A stretch of 64,000 nucleotides of DNA, taken from contig NZ_JBPGNY010000001.1 of NCBI RefSeq assembly GCF_051133435.1, forward strand, positions 620,001 through 684,000, read 5' to 3'. Within the stretch, counting starts at the first letter, position 1, and each line of letters starts with the position of its first letter. This document shows positions 55,449-64,000 of the stretch, piece by piece. This DNA comes from JAAYAO01 sp051133435. GTDB lineage: Bacteria; Actinomycetota; Actinomycetes; Propionibacteriales; Propionibacteriaceae. Made by a program: the position numbers and the translations under genes. The notes beneath the pieces were generated by a model. It was not told the DNA's origin. It did not search any database and saw nothing but the letters and a program-made list of their open reading frames with translations.

Positions 55449-57386
55449 GTGAGTCTTGAGCTGAATCTTCGTGACCCGAATGTCCGCCCGGTCGACGACC
55501 TCTTCCGGGCCGCCAACGGCGGTTGGCTGGCCGATACCCCGATCCCGGACGACAAACCCGGGATCGGGGTTTTCCTCGATCTGCGCGACGCCGCCGAGGA
55601 CGCGGTGCGCGACATCATCACCGGTCTCAGCGGCGAACCCGGCACCGATGAGGCCCGGATCGCCGATCTCTTCGCCTCCTACCTGGACGAGGACCGGCTC
55701 GAGGAACTCGGCGCCACCCCCTTGCGCGACGACCTGGCCGCGATCGAGGCGATCGATGACATCGATGCGCTGATCGAGCACCTGGCCGGCCTGCCCCGCC
55801 GAGGCATCACCTCCCTGATCGGTCTGGACATCGACGCCGACCCGGGTGAGCCGTCCCGGTACTGCCTGTTGGTGGGCCAGAGCGGTCTGGGCCTGCCGGA
55901 CGAGGAGTACTACCGCAGCGACGAGCAGGCCGAACTGCGCGAGGCCTATCGGGCCCACATCGCCCGCAGCCTGGCCCTGGCGGGGGTGCCCGATACCGAG
56001 GCCCAGGCCGACATGGTGCTCGATCTGGAAACTCGCATTGCTGCCCACCACTGGGACAAGGTGCGCACCCGCGACCTGCGCCAGATGTACAACCCGATGA
56101 CCCTGACCGAACTGGCCGAATCCGCCCCCGGCCTGCAGTGGCCGCGGCTGCTGGCCGGTCTTGGCGATGCGGACACCTTCGGGCAGATCGTGAACGCCCA
56201 GCCGTCCTACTTCACCGAGGTCGCCGCCCTGCTGGTGGCAGACGAACTCCCCGCCTGGCAGGCATGGCTGCGCTGGCACCTGATCCGGGCCCGGAGCCCC
56301 TACCTGTCGAAGGCGTTCGTCGACGAGAACTTCGCCTTCTACGGCACCACCTTGTCGGGTACCCCCGCCCTGCGCGAACGCTGGCGCCGCGGAGTGACCG
56401 TGGTGGAAGGCGCCGTCGGTGAGGCCGTTGGCAAGATCTACGTGCAGCGGCACTTCCGGCCGGAGGCCAAGACCCGGATGCTGGAGTTGGTCGACAACCT
56501 GCTGGAGGCCTACCGCCGTTCGATCACCGAGCTGGAGTGGATGACCGAGGCCACCCGTGCCGAAGCCCTCACCAAGCTGGAGGCCTTCACCCCGAAGATC
56601 GGCTACCCCGACGAGTGGATCGACTACTCCACCCTGGAGATCGCCGCCGACGACCTGATCGGCAATATCGAACGCGCCGCGGCCTTCGAGTTCGACCGAC
56701 AGGCCAAGCGGATCGGCAACCCGATCGAGGCCCATGAATGGTTGATGACCCCGCAAACGGTCAATGCCTATTACCACCCGCTGCGCAACGAGATCGTCTT
56801 CCCGGCCGCGATCTGCCAGCCCCCGTTCTTCGACCCCGACGCCGACGACGCCCTGAATTACGGGGCGATCGGGGCGGTGATCGGTCACGAGATCGGGCAC
56901 GGTTTCGACGATCAGGGCTCCACCTGTGACGGCGAGGGACGGCTCCGTGACTGGTGGACCGACGCCGACCGGGAGGCCTTCGAGGATCGCACCAAGGTGC
57001 TGATCGACCAGTACGCGGCCCTGTCACCCGAGGGCGCCGGCGGTCAGAAGGTCAACGGCGAACTCACCATCGGCGAGAACATCGGTGACCTGGGTGGCCT
57101 CGGCATCGCCCATGCCGCCTACAAGATCGCCACCGAAGGCACCGAGGTGCCAGAGATCGACGGCATGACCGGCGATCAGCGCTTCTTCTGGGCCTGGGCG
57201 GTGGCCTGGCGGGGCAAGTACCGGCCCGAAAGGGTCAAGCTGCTGCTGGCCACCGACCCGCACTCCCCCAACGAGTTTCGCTGCAACCAGGTGGTGCGCA
57301 ACCTCGATGCCTTCCATGAGGCCTTCGGCACCACCGAGGCGGACGAGTTGTGGCTGGCCCCCGAAGACCGGGTCACCATCTGGTGA
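55449..57386 (+). CDS. M13 family metallopeptidase (neprilysin/PepO-like)
   Basis: 645 residues from GTG 55449, chosen for the TANNNT box 7 nt upstream. N-terminal M13 domain (DDLFRAANGGWLADTPIPDD, WDKVRTRDLRQMYNPMTL) and C-terminal catalytic domain with NAYYHPLRNEIVFPAAICQPPFF, zinc motif VIGHEIGHGFDDQG and ENIGDLGGL (third ligand Glu). It lacks a signal peptide, so it is probably a cytoplasmic oligopeptidase like lactococcal PepO. Confidence 0.93.
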   Translation: MSLELNLRDPNVRPVDDLFRAANGGWLADTPIPDDKPGIGVFLDLRDAAEDAVRDIITGLSGEPGTDEARIADLFASYLDEDRLEELGATPLRDDLAAIEAIDDIDALIEHLAGLPRRGITSLIGLDIDADPGEPSRYCLLVGQSGLGLPDEEYYRSDEQAELREAYRAHIARSLALAGVPDTEAQADMVLDLETRIAAHHWDKVRTRDLRQMYNPMTLTELAESAPGLQWPRLLAGLGDADTFGQIVNAQPSYFTEVAALLVADELPAWQAWLRWHLIRARSPYLSKAFVDENFAFYGTTLSGTPALRERWRRGVTVVEGAVGEAVGKIYVQRHFRPEAKTRMLELVDNLLEAYRRSITELEWMTEATRAEALTKLEAFTPKIGYPDEWIDYSTLEIAADDLIGNIERAAAFEFDRQAKRIGNPIEAHEWLMTPQTVNAYYHPLRNEIVFPAAICQPPFFDPDADDALNYGAIGAVIGHEIGHGFDDQGSTCDGEGRLRDWWTDADREAFEDRTKVLIDQYAALSPEGAGGQKVNGELTIGENIGDLGGLGIAHAAYKIATEGTEVPEIDGMTGDQRFFWAWAVAWRGKYRPERVKLLLATDPHSPNEFRCNQVVRNLDAFHEAFGTTEADELWLAPEDRVTIW

Positions 57387-57402
57387 TGACCCTCGGTGCG
57401 GC

Positions 57403-58776
57403 TCAGCACTCGGTGACGTTCACCGCGAGCCCACCGAGGGCGGTCTCCTTGTACTTGGCCTGCATGTCGCGGCCGGTGTCACGCATCGTGCGCACCACAT
57501 CGTCCAGCGACACCAGATGCACCCCGTCGCCGCGCAGGGCGGTGCGTGCCGCCGCGATCGCCTTCACCGCCGCGATCGCATTGCGCTCGATACACGGCAC
57601 CTGCACCAACCCGCCGATCGGGTCACAGGTCAGCCCCAGGTTGTGCTCCATCCCGATCTCGGCCGCGTTCTCGATCTGGGCATTGGTCCCACCCAGCACG
57701 GCGGCCAGCCCGGCCGCGGCCATCGAACAGGCCGTGCCGACCTCACCCTGACAGCCGACCTCGGCCCCCGAAATCGAGGCGGTTTCCTTCACGATGATCC
57801 CGATCGCCCCGGCCACCAGCAGGAACTTCACGATCCCGTCCTCGTCGGCACCCGGCACGAAGCGGTCGTAATAGGTCAGCACCGCCGGGACGATCCCGGC
57901 CGCACCGTTGGTGGGGGCGGTCACCACCCGGCCGCCGGCGGCGTTCTCCTCGTTCACCGCCAGCGCCCACATCGCCACCCAGTCCATCCCACGCAGCGGG
58001 TCGCTGCCGTCGGTATCGGCCGCCAACTGGGCGGCGATCTCGGGGGCACGACGGGGCACTTCCAGGCCACCGGGCAGCACCCCGGTGGTGGCGATCCCGC
58101 GCTCGATGCATTCGGCCATCACCTGCCGGATCCGCAGCAGACCTTCCCGGGTTTCGGCGGCACTGCGCCGCACTTCTTCGTTGGCGGCCATCAACTCGGC
58201 GATGCTCAGGCCGGATTCGGCGCAGGCTGCCATCAGATCCGCACCGGTGTGGAAGGGATGCGGCACCACCGTGGGGTCGGGCACCATGTCGGCGCGCGCC
58301 GAGGACTCATCGGCGACCCGTCCCCCACCCACCGAGTAGTAGGTACGCGAGGCGAGCTCAGCCCCATCGGAACCCTTGGCGGTCAGCGTCATCGCATTGG
58401 GGTGGGCCGGCAACTGCCGCAGTTCGAACACCACATCGGTCTCGGGGTCGAAGTCGATCTCGTGCCTGCCACCCAGTGGTAGCCGCCGCTCGCTGCGGAT
58501 CCGTGCCAACCGATCGGTCAGGGCGGCGGGGTCGACCGTGTCGGGACGCTCCCCCAGCAGGCCCATCAGCACCGCGGTGTCGCAGGCGTGGCCGCGTCCG
58601 GTCGCACCCAGACTGCCGAACAACTGCACGGTGAGGCCGGTGACCGCGTCCAGTTCGCCACCGAGTTCGTCCTCGAGCTCATCCACGAACCGCGCCGCAG
58701 CGCGCATCGGGCCCACCGTGTGGGAACTGGACGGGCCGATGCCGATGGAGAAAACGTCGAAGACACTGAGCGCCAT
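57403..58776 (-). CDS. sdaA: L-serine ammonia-lyase (iron-sulphur dependent)
   Basis: Deaminates L-serine to pyruvate. 457 residues, single-chain type: N-terminal beta domain (SVFDVFSIGIGPSSSHTVGPMRAA) and C-terminal alpha domain with cluster cysteines in GCQGEVGTACSM, LTCDPIGG and QVPCIERNA. Ends with the conserved penultimate Cys (NVTEC), the tail-in-mouth ligand. ATG 58776 has TACGAT 6 nt upstream and no SD, hence leaderless; only 22 bp separate it from the divergent MFS gene. Confidence 0.95.
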   Translation of the reverse strand: MALSVFDVFSIGIGPSSSHTVGPMRAAARFVDELEDELGGELDAVTGLTVQLFGSLGATGRGHACDTAVLMGLLGERPDTVDPAALTDRLARIRSERRLPLGGRHEIDFDPETDVVFELRQLPAHPNAMTLTAKGSDGAELASRTYYSVGGGRVADESSARADMVPDPTVVPHPFHTGADLMAACAESGLSIAELMAANEEVRRSAAETREGLLRIRQVMAECIERGIATTGVLPGGLEVPRRAPEIAAQLAADTDGSDPLRGMDWVAMWALAVNEENAAGGRVVTAPTNGAAGIVPAVLTYYDRFVPGADEDGIVKFLLVAGAIGIIVKETASISGAEVGCQGEVGTACSMAAAGLAAVLGGTNAQIENAAEIGMEHNLGLTCDPIGGLVQVPCIERNAIAAVKAIAAARTALRGDGVHLVSLDDVVRTMRDTGRDMQAKYKETALGGLAVNVTEC

Positions 58777-58782
58777 CCAAAC

Positions 58783-58792
58783 ATCGTAGGGT
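58783..58792. promoter_or_regulatory. Overlapping divergent -10 boxes for sdaA and the MFS gene
   Basis: Minus strand: TACGAT (58788-58783), 6 nt, ATG 58776. Plus strand: TAGGGT (58787-58792), 6 nt, GTG 58799. The two boxes share bases 58787-58788. Confidence 0.55.
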
Positions 58793-58798
58793 GCGAGG

Positions 58799-59968
58799 GT
58801 GCTGCGCCGGTACCGTGAGGTTCTCTCCCACCCGACCATCCGCACTGCGGTGATCGTCGGGTTCTTCGGCCGCATGCCCTACTTCTCCAGCGGCCTGGTG
58901 GTGACCCTGCACGTGGTGCAGACGATGGGCCGCGGTTATGCCGAGGCCGGGTTGGCGACCGCGGCGTTGATGCTCGCGATCGGTGTCGCCGGGCCGTGGC
59001 GTGGCCGAATGCTCGACCGGTACGGGCTGCGCCGGGTGGTGCTGCCGTCGGTGTTCATTCAGGCCGCCTATGCCGCGATCGCCCCGCACCTCGACTTCGG
59101 CCCCTTCCTGATCGCCCAGGTCGTGGCCGGGCTGTTCACCATTCCGCTGCAGTCGATTCTGCGTCAGGCCGTGATCTCCGCGGCTCCCGACGAGATGCGC
59201 CGGACGGCCCTGTCGGTGGACGCGATGACCCTGGAGGTCAGCGCGGGTATCGCCCCCGCGATCGCGGTGGCCGCGGCCACCTATTGGAGCACCACCTGGG
59301 TGCTGACCGGGGTGTTCGTCGGCAATGCCCTGACCGCCCTGGTGGTGTTCTGGGTGAACCTGCCCCTGCAGCGGGCGGCCAGGGTTCCCGGGCAGCGTCC
59401 GGAGAAGCTGCCGACCAGATCGTGGTTCGGCACGCCCGTGGTCTTGTTACTGCTGGCCGGCACGTCCAGCACGATCCTGTTCTCGTCGGTGGACCTGGCC
59501 GCGGTGGCCACCCTCAACGACGCCGGCCAGGCCGCCTGGATCGGTCTGGTGATGGCCTGCTGGGCGGTCGGATCGCTGGTCGGCGGCTTGTTGTACGGCG
59601 GCCTGCAGCACCAACTCAACCCGTTCTTGTTGCTGATCGTGCTGGCCGCGACCAACATGCTGCCCGCCCTGGCCGGTAGCCACGTGGTGTTGCTCGGGTT
59701 GCTGATGATCGTGCCGGGCCTGATGGGCCAGCCGGCGCTCACCTCGACGATCGAGCTGCTGATCGACCGGGTACCCGAGGGTGCCCGTGGTGAGGCTCTG
59801 GGCTGGCATTCCACCGCAATGACCGCCGGCCTGGCTCTGGGTGCCCCGCTGACGGGTCTGGCGATCGACCGGTGGGGTGGTCAGGGCGGGTTCGTGGTGC
59901 CCGGCCTGTTCATCATCGTGGCCGGCTCGCTGCTGTGGTTGCTCGGCCGGCGATGGGTTGTACCGTAG
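58799..59968 (+). CDS. MFS transporter
   Basis: 389 residues with about twelve predicted helices. GPWRGRMLDRYGLRRVVLPSV is the loop 2-3 motif; the rest resembles the actinobacterial MFS_1 exporters of unknown substrate. GTG start set by the TANNNT box. Its divergent pairing with serine dehydratase across 22 bp suggests shared control; serine or an amino-acid-related substrate is possible but not shown. Confidence 0.83.
   Translation: MLRRYREVLSHPTIRTAVIVGFFGRMPYFSSGLVVTLHVVQTMGRGYAEAGLATAALMLAIGVAGPWRGRMLDRYGLRRVVLPSVFIQAAYAAIAPHLDFGPFLIAQVVAGLFTIPLQSILRQAVISAAPDEMRRTALSVDAMTLEVSAGIAPAIAVAAATYWSTTWVLTGVFVGNALTALVVFWVNLPLQRAARVPGQRPEKLPTRSWFGTPVVLLLLAGTSSTILFSSVDLAAVATLNDAGQAAWIGLVMACWAVGSLVGGLLYGGLQHQLNPFLLLIVLAATNMLPALAGSHVVLLGLLMIVPGLMGQPALTSTIELLIDRVPEGARGEALGWHSTAMTAGLALGAPLTGLAIDRWGGQGGFVVPGLFIIVAGSLLWLLGRRWVVP
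59961..59966 (+). promoter_or_regulatory. -10 box of predicted leaderless promoter for the NAGGN peptidase
   Basis: TACCGT, then AGGCGCC (7 nt), then GTG 59974; overlaps the stop codon (TAG) of the MFS gene. Identical 12-mer to 23126-23137. Confidence 0.45.
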
Positions 59969-59973
59969 GCGCC

Positions 59974-61200
59974 GTGACTTCCCAGAACCGCCTTGATGTG
60001 GACGAACAGTGGCTGATCGACATCTTGTTGAAGCTGCTGCAAACCCCCAGCCCGTCGGGACGAACCGACGCGGTGATGCACCTGATCGGCGAGACGATGA
60101 GCGAGCTCGGACTGCCGTTCTGGCTGACCCGCCGCGGCGCGCTGATCGCCGAACTGCCCGGACGCTCCGAGACCCTCGAACGGGCGATCGTGGTGCACGC
60201 CGACACGATCGGGTGCATGGTGCGCGAGCTGAAGGACAACGGCCGGTTGGCGGTGATCCCGATCGGCACCTTCTCGGCCCGATTCGCCGCCGGGGCACGG
60301 GTGCGGATCTTCCGCGACAACACCGAACAGCACCTGACCGGCACCATCATGCCGCTGAAGGCCAGCGGGCACGCCTTCGGTGACGAGGTCGACACCCAGC
60401 CCACCGATTGGGACCACGTCGAGGTGCGCGTCGACGAACGCGCCCACACCCGTCAGGATCTGGTCGACCTCGGCCTGCAGATCGGCGACTCGGTCGCCCT
60501 GGTCGCCAGCCCCGAACTCACCGAGGCCGGCTTCGTGGTTTCCCGGCACCTGGACGGCAAGGCCGGCGTCGCGATCGCGCTGTCGCTGGCCAAGGCCGTG
60601 GTCGATGCCGGTATCGAGCTGCCGCACCGCACCGCAATCATGGTCACCATCACCGAGGAGGTCGGCCACGGGGCCAGCGGGCTGCCCTCCGACGTCGCCG
60701 AGATGATCTCGATCGACAACAGCGTCTGCGCCCCCGGCCAACAGTCGATCGAACACGGGGTGACCATCCCGATGGCCGACCTGCACGGCCCCTTCGACTA
60801 CCACCTCACCCGGCGGCTGTGTGACCTGGCCCAGCAGCACGACATCGCCTACGCCCGCGATGTCTTCCGCTACTACCGCTCCGATGTGGCTGCGGCCATC
60901 GAGGCCGGCGCCGAAACCCGTGCCGCCCTGGTCGCCTTCGGGGTGGACGGCAGCCACGGCTGGGAGCGCACCGAGTTCGCCTCCCTCACCGCCACCCACG
61001 AGTTGGTGGCGCGCTGGCTGCAGACCTCGCTGACCTTCGCCGACTGGGACACCGCCGACCGGCGCGACCTGGAGCATTTCCCGGCTGAACACCAGCCCGC
61101 CCAGACCGAACAGTGGGTGCCGCTGACCCGCGGCGTCTTCACCGAACCGGGCGAGACCGACCCCGGCGAGGCCTGGCCCCCGCCGGAGGGTCCGCAGTAA
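59974..61200 (+). CDS. M42-type peptidase of the NAGGN osmoprotectant system
   Basis: 408 residues from GTG 59974. Aminopeptidase/glucanase-like fold: VVHADTIGCMVRELKDNGRL (metal His/Asp), a PA-like insert, VSRHLDGKAGVAIALSLAK (metal Asp), TITEEVGHGASGLP (catalytic Glu pair) and DLHGPFDYHLTRRL. It matches the M42-like subfamily that co-occurs with N-acetylglutaminylglutamine amide genes, which are indeed convergent just downstream. Possibly degrades or recycles the dipeptide osmolyte. Confidence 0.85.
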   Translation: MTSQNRLDVDEQWLIDILLKLLQTPSPSGRTDAVMHLIGETMSELGLPFWLTRRGALIAELPGRSETLERAIVVHADTIGCMVRELKDNGRLAVIPIGTFSARFAAGARVRIFRDNTEQHLTGTIMPLKASGHAFGDEVDTQPTDWDHVEVRVDERAHTRQDLVDLGLQIGDSVALVASPELTEAGFVVSRHLDGKAGVAIALSLAKAVVDAGIELPHRTAIMVTITEEVGHGASGLPSDVAEMISIDNSVCAPGQQSIEHGVTIPMADLHGPFDYHLTRRLCDLAQQHDIAYARDVFRYYRSDVAAAIEAGAETRAALVAFGVDGSHGWERTEFASLTATHELVARWLQTSLTFADWDTADRRDLEHFPAEHQPAQTEQWVPLTRGVFTEPGETDPGEAWPPPEGPQ

Positions 61201-61246
61201 GAGGCCGGCCTGGCCTCGCGTCCGGGCCGGGTCTCAGCCGGCCCGG
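61201..61246. terminator. Convergent terminator region
   Basis: GAGGCC/GGCCTC (61201-61206/61212-61217) and CCGGGCCGG/CCGGCCCGG (61222-61230/61238-61246, 7-nt loop) lie between convergent stops at 61200 and 61234; the second overlaps the end of the synthetase gene. No U tract. Confidence 0.5.
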
Positions 61247-62910
61247 TGCGGGGCGCGGGTGGCCGGCATCAGGTAGTCGAGGAAGGCCTCCACCACCGGC
61301 TGTGGTTCGTGGTTGGCCAGCCCGGGGCGTTCGTTCGCCTCGATGAAGACGTACTCGTTGCCCGACACATCCGGCACCAGCAGGTCGATGCCGGTCACCG
61401 GAATACCGATCGTGGCCGCCGCGGTCACCGCCGCGTCCTTGAGGGTCTGTGACACCGAATCGGTGACGTCGTGGATCGTGCCGCCGGTGTGCAGGTTCGC
61501 GGTACGCCGCACCTGAATCCGGGTGCCGGCCGGGGGCACGTCGTCGAGCGACCAGCCCTCCTCACGCACCGTCGCCTCGGTCAGATCGTCCAGCGGAATC
61601 CGCGATTCCCCACCGGTGGCCGCGGCCCGTCGGGCGCTCTGCTTCTCGATCAGTTGGCGCACCGTCTTGGTGCCGGTGGCCACCACCTCGGCCGGACGAC
61701 GCACCGCGGCGGCCACCACCTCACCGTCGATCACGATCAGCCGCAAGTCTTCGCCCTCGGCATGCTCCTCGATCAGGATCTCGGTACCGGGCCCGCCGGC
61801 CCGGGCCAGGGCCGCGTCCAACTCGTCGTGCTCGGTGATGTGGACGGTGATCCCCGCCCCCTGCTCACCGCGCACCGGCTTGACCACCACCGCGCCGACC
61901 CGGTCGAGGAACTTGTGGTCGCTGTCATCGAACTCGGCCATCTTGCCCTGCGGTACCCGCAGACCCGCTTCGGCCACCAGGGTCCTGGTCACCCGCTTGT
62001 CGTCGCAGCGGCTCATCGCCACCGCAGTGGTGTACTGCGACAACGACTCGCGGGTGATCACCGTGCGTCCGGCATGCTCCAACTCGAGGTAGCCGGTCGA
62101 GGCATCCAGCACCCGTACCCGGATATTGCGGCGCAGCGCCTCGTCGGCGATGATCCGCGCGTAGGGGTTCAGGTCGTCCAACTCGGCCGGCGGACCGATC
62201 GTGAACAGCGGTTCGTTGATCGCGTTCTTGCGTTTCACGACCAACTCCGCGACCTTCACGAAGCCGACCTGTTCGTACAGCCGGATCGCCGGATGGTTGT
62301 TGTGCACCACCGACAGGTCGATGAAGGCGGCCTCCCGGGCGATCAACTCGGTGGCCAGCGCGTCGATCAGCCACCGGCCGACCCCCGGGTAGGGACTGTT
62401 CGGGTCGGTGGCCAGGCTCCACAGGCTGGAACCGGAATCGGCCGCCCCACCGAGGGCGCGGTGGTCGATACCGGTGACCGTGCCGATGATCTGGCCGGAC
62501 TGGGTGTCGACCGCCACCAGGTAGATCACCTGATCCTCGGCCAGGTTGGTCTCCATCACGTCGAGATCGGCGGTGACCATCCGGCAGGCTCGGTAGATGC
62601 TGTTCATCTGCGACAGCTCCGACCGGTCGCGGGCGGGCCGGATCTCGATCGCACCACCGGTGGGCAGCTCGGGCCGGTAGTCGGTCAGGTCGAGCCGGTA
62701 GACGTGGCTGGGGTCGATGAAGAAATCCATCGGGTGCAGGGCCACGAACACGTGCGGGTCGGCCAGGTAGACGCAGCAGTCGCGCCGTCCGGTCGCCTCG
62801 TCGCGCAACAGGGCACCGAGGTCGTCGGCGCCGGCGAACGTGCTGCCGTACACCACCCGCCCCCAGCCCAGATCCTGGACAACGTTGCGGGTGCTGAACT
62901 CGATGGTCAT
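61234..62910 (-). CDS. ngg: N-acetylglutaminylglutamine synthetase (ATP-grasp with GNAT domain)
   Basis: 558 residues from ATG 62910, which overlaps the amidotransferase stop as ATGA. N-terminal GNAT region (IRPARDRSELSQMNSIYRACRMV; GTVTGIDHRALGG; NSPYPGVGRWLIDALATELIAREAAF) and C-terminal ATP-grasp (VVVKPVRGEQGAGITVHI, ILIEEHAEGEDLRLIVIDGEVVAA, YVFIEANERPGLANHEPQ). It acetylates glutamine and joins a second glutamine in osmolyte synthesis, by family knowledge. Confidence 0.9.
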   Translation of the reverse strand: MTIEFSTRNVVQDLGWGRVVYGSTFAGADDLGALLRDEATGRRDCCVYLADPHVFVALHPMDFFIDPSHVYRLDLTDYRPELPTGGAIEIRPARDRSELSQMNSIYRACRMVTADLDVMETNLAEDQVIYLVAVDTQSGQIIGTVTGIDHRALGGAADSGSSLWSLATDPNSPYPGVGRWLIDALATELIAREAAFIDLSVVHNNHPAIRLYEQVGFVKVAELVVKRKNAINEPLFTIGPPAELDDLNPYARIIADEALRRNIRVRVLDASTGYLELEHAGRTVITRESLSQYTTAVAMSRCDDKRVTRTLVAEAGLRVPQGKMAEFDDSDHKFLDRVGAVVVKPVRGEQGAGITVHITEHDELDAALARAGGPGTEILIEEHAEGEDLRLIVIDGEVVAAAVRRPAEVVATGTKTVRQLIEKQSARRAAATGGESRIPLDDLTEATVREEGWSLDDVPPAGTRIQVRRTANLHTGGTIHDVTDSVSQTLKDAAVTAAATIGIPVTGIDLLVPDVSGNEYVFIEANERPGLANHEPQPVVEAFLDYLMPATRAPHRAG

Positions 62911-64000
62911 CGACCGACTCCTCCTACGCCGTCGACATGCTGTTGCAGCCACAGTTCCAACAGGCCGATCTGCCACAGTTGGTTGCCCCGCAGCACGGTC
63001 AACTGCTCGTTGGGCGCGGCCAGCAGCCGCTCGACCGCGTCATCGCGGAACAAGCCACGATCGCGGGCGGCCCCGCTGTGCAGGGCGTCGGCCACCATGT
63101 CGAGGTACTCCCCCTCCAGGTGCTTCAGGGCCGGCACCGGGAAGTAACCCTTCGGACGGTCGATCACCGCGGCCGGAATCACCTTGCGGGCGGCCTCCTT
63201 GAGCACACCCTTGCCCTCGTGGGCGGTCTTCAGCCCCGGCGGGCAGCTTGCGGCCAGTTGCACCAGGTCGTGATCCAGGAACGGCATCCGGCCCTCCAAG
63301 CCCCAGGCCATCGTCATGTTGTCGACCCGCTTCACCGGGTCGTCCACGGCCATCACGGTGGTGTCCAGGCGCAGCGCCCGGTCGGTGGCGGTGTCGGCAC
63401 CGGCGGCGGCGAAGTGTTCCCGGACGAACTCACCGGAGACATCCCGGCCGGCCATCCACTCGGGCGCCAGCAGCCCGGCCAGTTCATCGTGGCTGCGGTC
63501 GAAGAAGGCCTTGCGGTAGGTGGCCAGAGCACCGTCGACGTCGTCGTCGGCCACCTCGGCCAACGGCGGGTACCAGTGGTAGCCGGCGAACATCTCGTCG
63601 GCACCCTGCCCCGACTGGACGACCTTGACGTGCTGCGACACCTCCTGGCTGAGCAGGTAGAACGCGATTGCGTCGTGGCTGACCATCGGCTCGCTCATCG
63701 CCCCGATCGCATTGGTGAGGGCGGGCAGCATCCGGGCCGAGTCGACCCGGATCTGGCGGTGATCGGTGCCGAAGTGCTCGGCGACGATGTCGCTGTACTT
63801 GAACTCGTCGCCCTCCTCCCCGCCGGCGGCCTCGAAGCCGATGCTGAAGGTCTTCAGGTTGCTGTGTCCGGCCTCGGCCAGCAGGCCGACGATCAGGCTC
63901 GAATCCAGCCCACCCGACAGCAGGCAGCCCACCGGCACATCGGCCACCAGGTTGCGCTGCACCGCGGTGCGCAGCGATTCCAGCACCGCGTCCTGCCAGT
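62907..64000 (-). CDS. asnO: N-acetylglutaminylglutamine amidotransferase (AsnO), 5' end beyond the window
   Basis: Asparagine synthetase-like enzyme that amidates the dipeptide to NAGGN. About 364 C-terminal residues are present: the PP-loop LLSGGLDSSLIVGLL, KVVQSGQGADEMFAGYHWYPPL and RVDNMTMAWGLEGRMPFLDHDLV of the synthetase domain. The N-terminal glutaminase half lies right of base 64000; the frame stays open to the edge (WQDAVLESLRTAVQRN). Together with ngg and the peptidase it completes the osmolyte locus. Confidence 0.9.
   Translation of the reverse strand, partial: WQDAVLESLRTAVQRNLVADVPVGCLLSGGLDSSLIVGLLAEAGHSNLKTFSIGFEAAGGEEGDEFKYSDIVAEHFGTDHRQIRVDSARMLPALTNAIGAMSEPMVSHDAIAFYLLSQEVSQHVKVVQSGQGADEMFAGYHWYPPLAEVADDDVDGALATYRKAFFDRSHDELAGLLAPEWMAGRDVSGEFVREHFAAAGADTATDRALRLDTTVMAVDDPVKRVDNMTMAWGLEGRMPFLDHDLVQLAASCPPGLKTAHEGKGVLKEAARKVIPAAVIDRPKGYFPVPALKHLEGEYLDMVADALHSGAARDRGLFRDDAVERLLAAPNEQLTVLRGNQLWQIGLLELWLQQHVDGVGGVGR

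Overview
The window is a chromosomal segment of a high-GC actinobacterium. Gene content and order (rpsL-rpsG-fusA beside rpoB-rpoC, rplJ-rplL, rplA-rplK-nusG-secE-tRNA-Trp, then murB, two MaoC/Had-type dehydratases and rpmG) are typical of Actinomycetota. Acidic N-terminal extensions on NusG and SecE, an XRE/RamB-type regulator beside aceA, a polyprenol-phosphomannose mannosyltransferase and a ferredoxin-dependent KorAB fit that. A Propionibacteriales-like host is my guess; nothing here fixes the family.

Layout. 1-2326 (minus): the str operon (fusA truncated by the window edge, rpsG, rpsL) behind a clear promoter with a ~210-nt leader. 2646-4821 (plus): a P-loop kinase-like gene and a membrane-anchored beta-propeller protein. 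A strong bidirectional terminator separates these from rpoC-rpoB, rplL-rplJ (with an L10-leader-like attenuator), rplA-rplK and nusG-secE-tRNA-Trp (all minus). 16759-20661 (minus): treZ, murB, two MaoC-fold dehydratases and rpmG, then tRNA-Met and tRNA-Thr. 20980-27739: mostly small plus-strand genes (UspA, two PPOX-fold proteins, a TIM-barrel isomerase, a methyltransferase, a HEPN-like orphan, exonuclease III, an enoyl-CoA hydratase-family hydrolase), with yajQ on the minus strand and tRNA-Tyr.

27736-34486: an overlapping minus-strand operon of NuoB-, NuoC- and NuoI-like proteins plus an MptB-like mannosyltransferase, divergent from korA-korB and a RarD-type permease. 34681-39354: a tightly overlapped ABC importer operon (lipoprotein, two permeases, fused double ATPase) behind a Fur/Zur-family-like palindrome. 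39385-46752: an accessory catabolic cluster (MHS-type transporter, flavin reductase fused to an IclR-like effector domain, carboxylesterase, HsaA/HpaB-type flavin monooxygenase, NTF2-like protein, cupin) with a divergent AraC-type regulator. 46886-50836: DUF222/HNH protein, pirin and a Pro-rich membrane protein. 50840-55414: ramB divergent from the glyoxylate-shunt genes aceA and aceB. 55449-59968: M13 peptidase, L-serine dehydratase and an MFS transporter. 59974-64000: an NAGGN osmolyte locus (M42-type peptidase, ATP-grasp/GNAT synthetase, AsnO-type amidotransferase cut by the window edge).

A recurring theme is probable leaderless expression: at least twelve genes have a TANNNT box exactly 6-7 nt before the start codon, and this settles several start choices.
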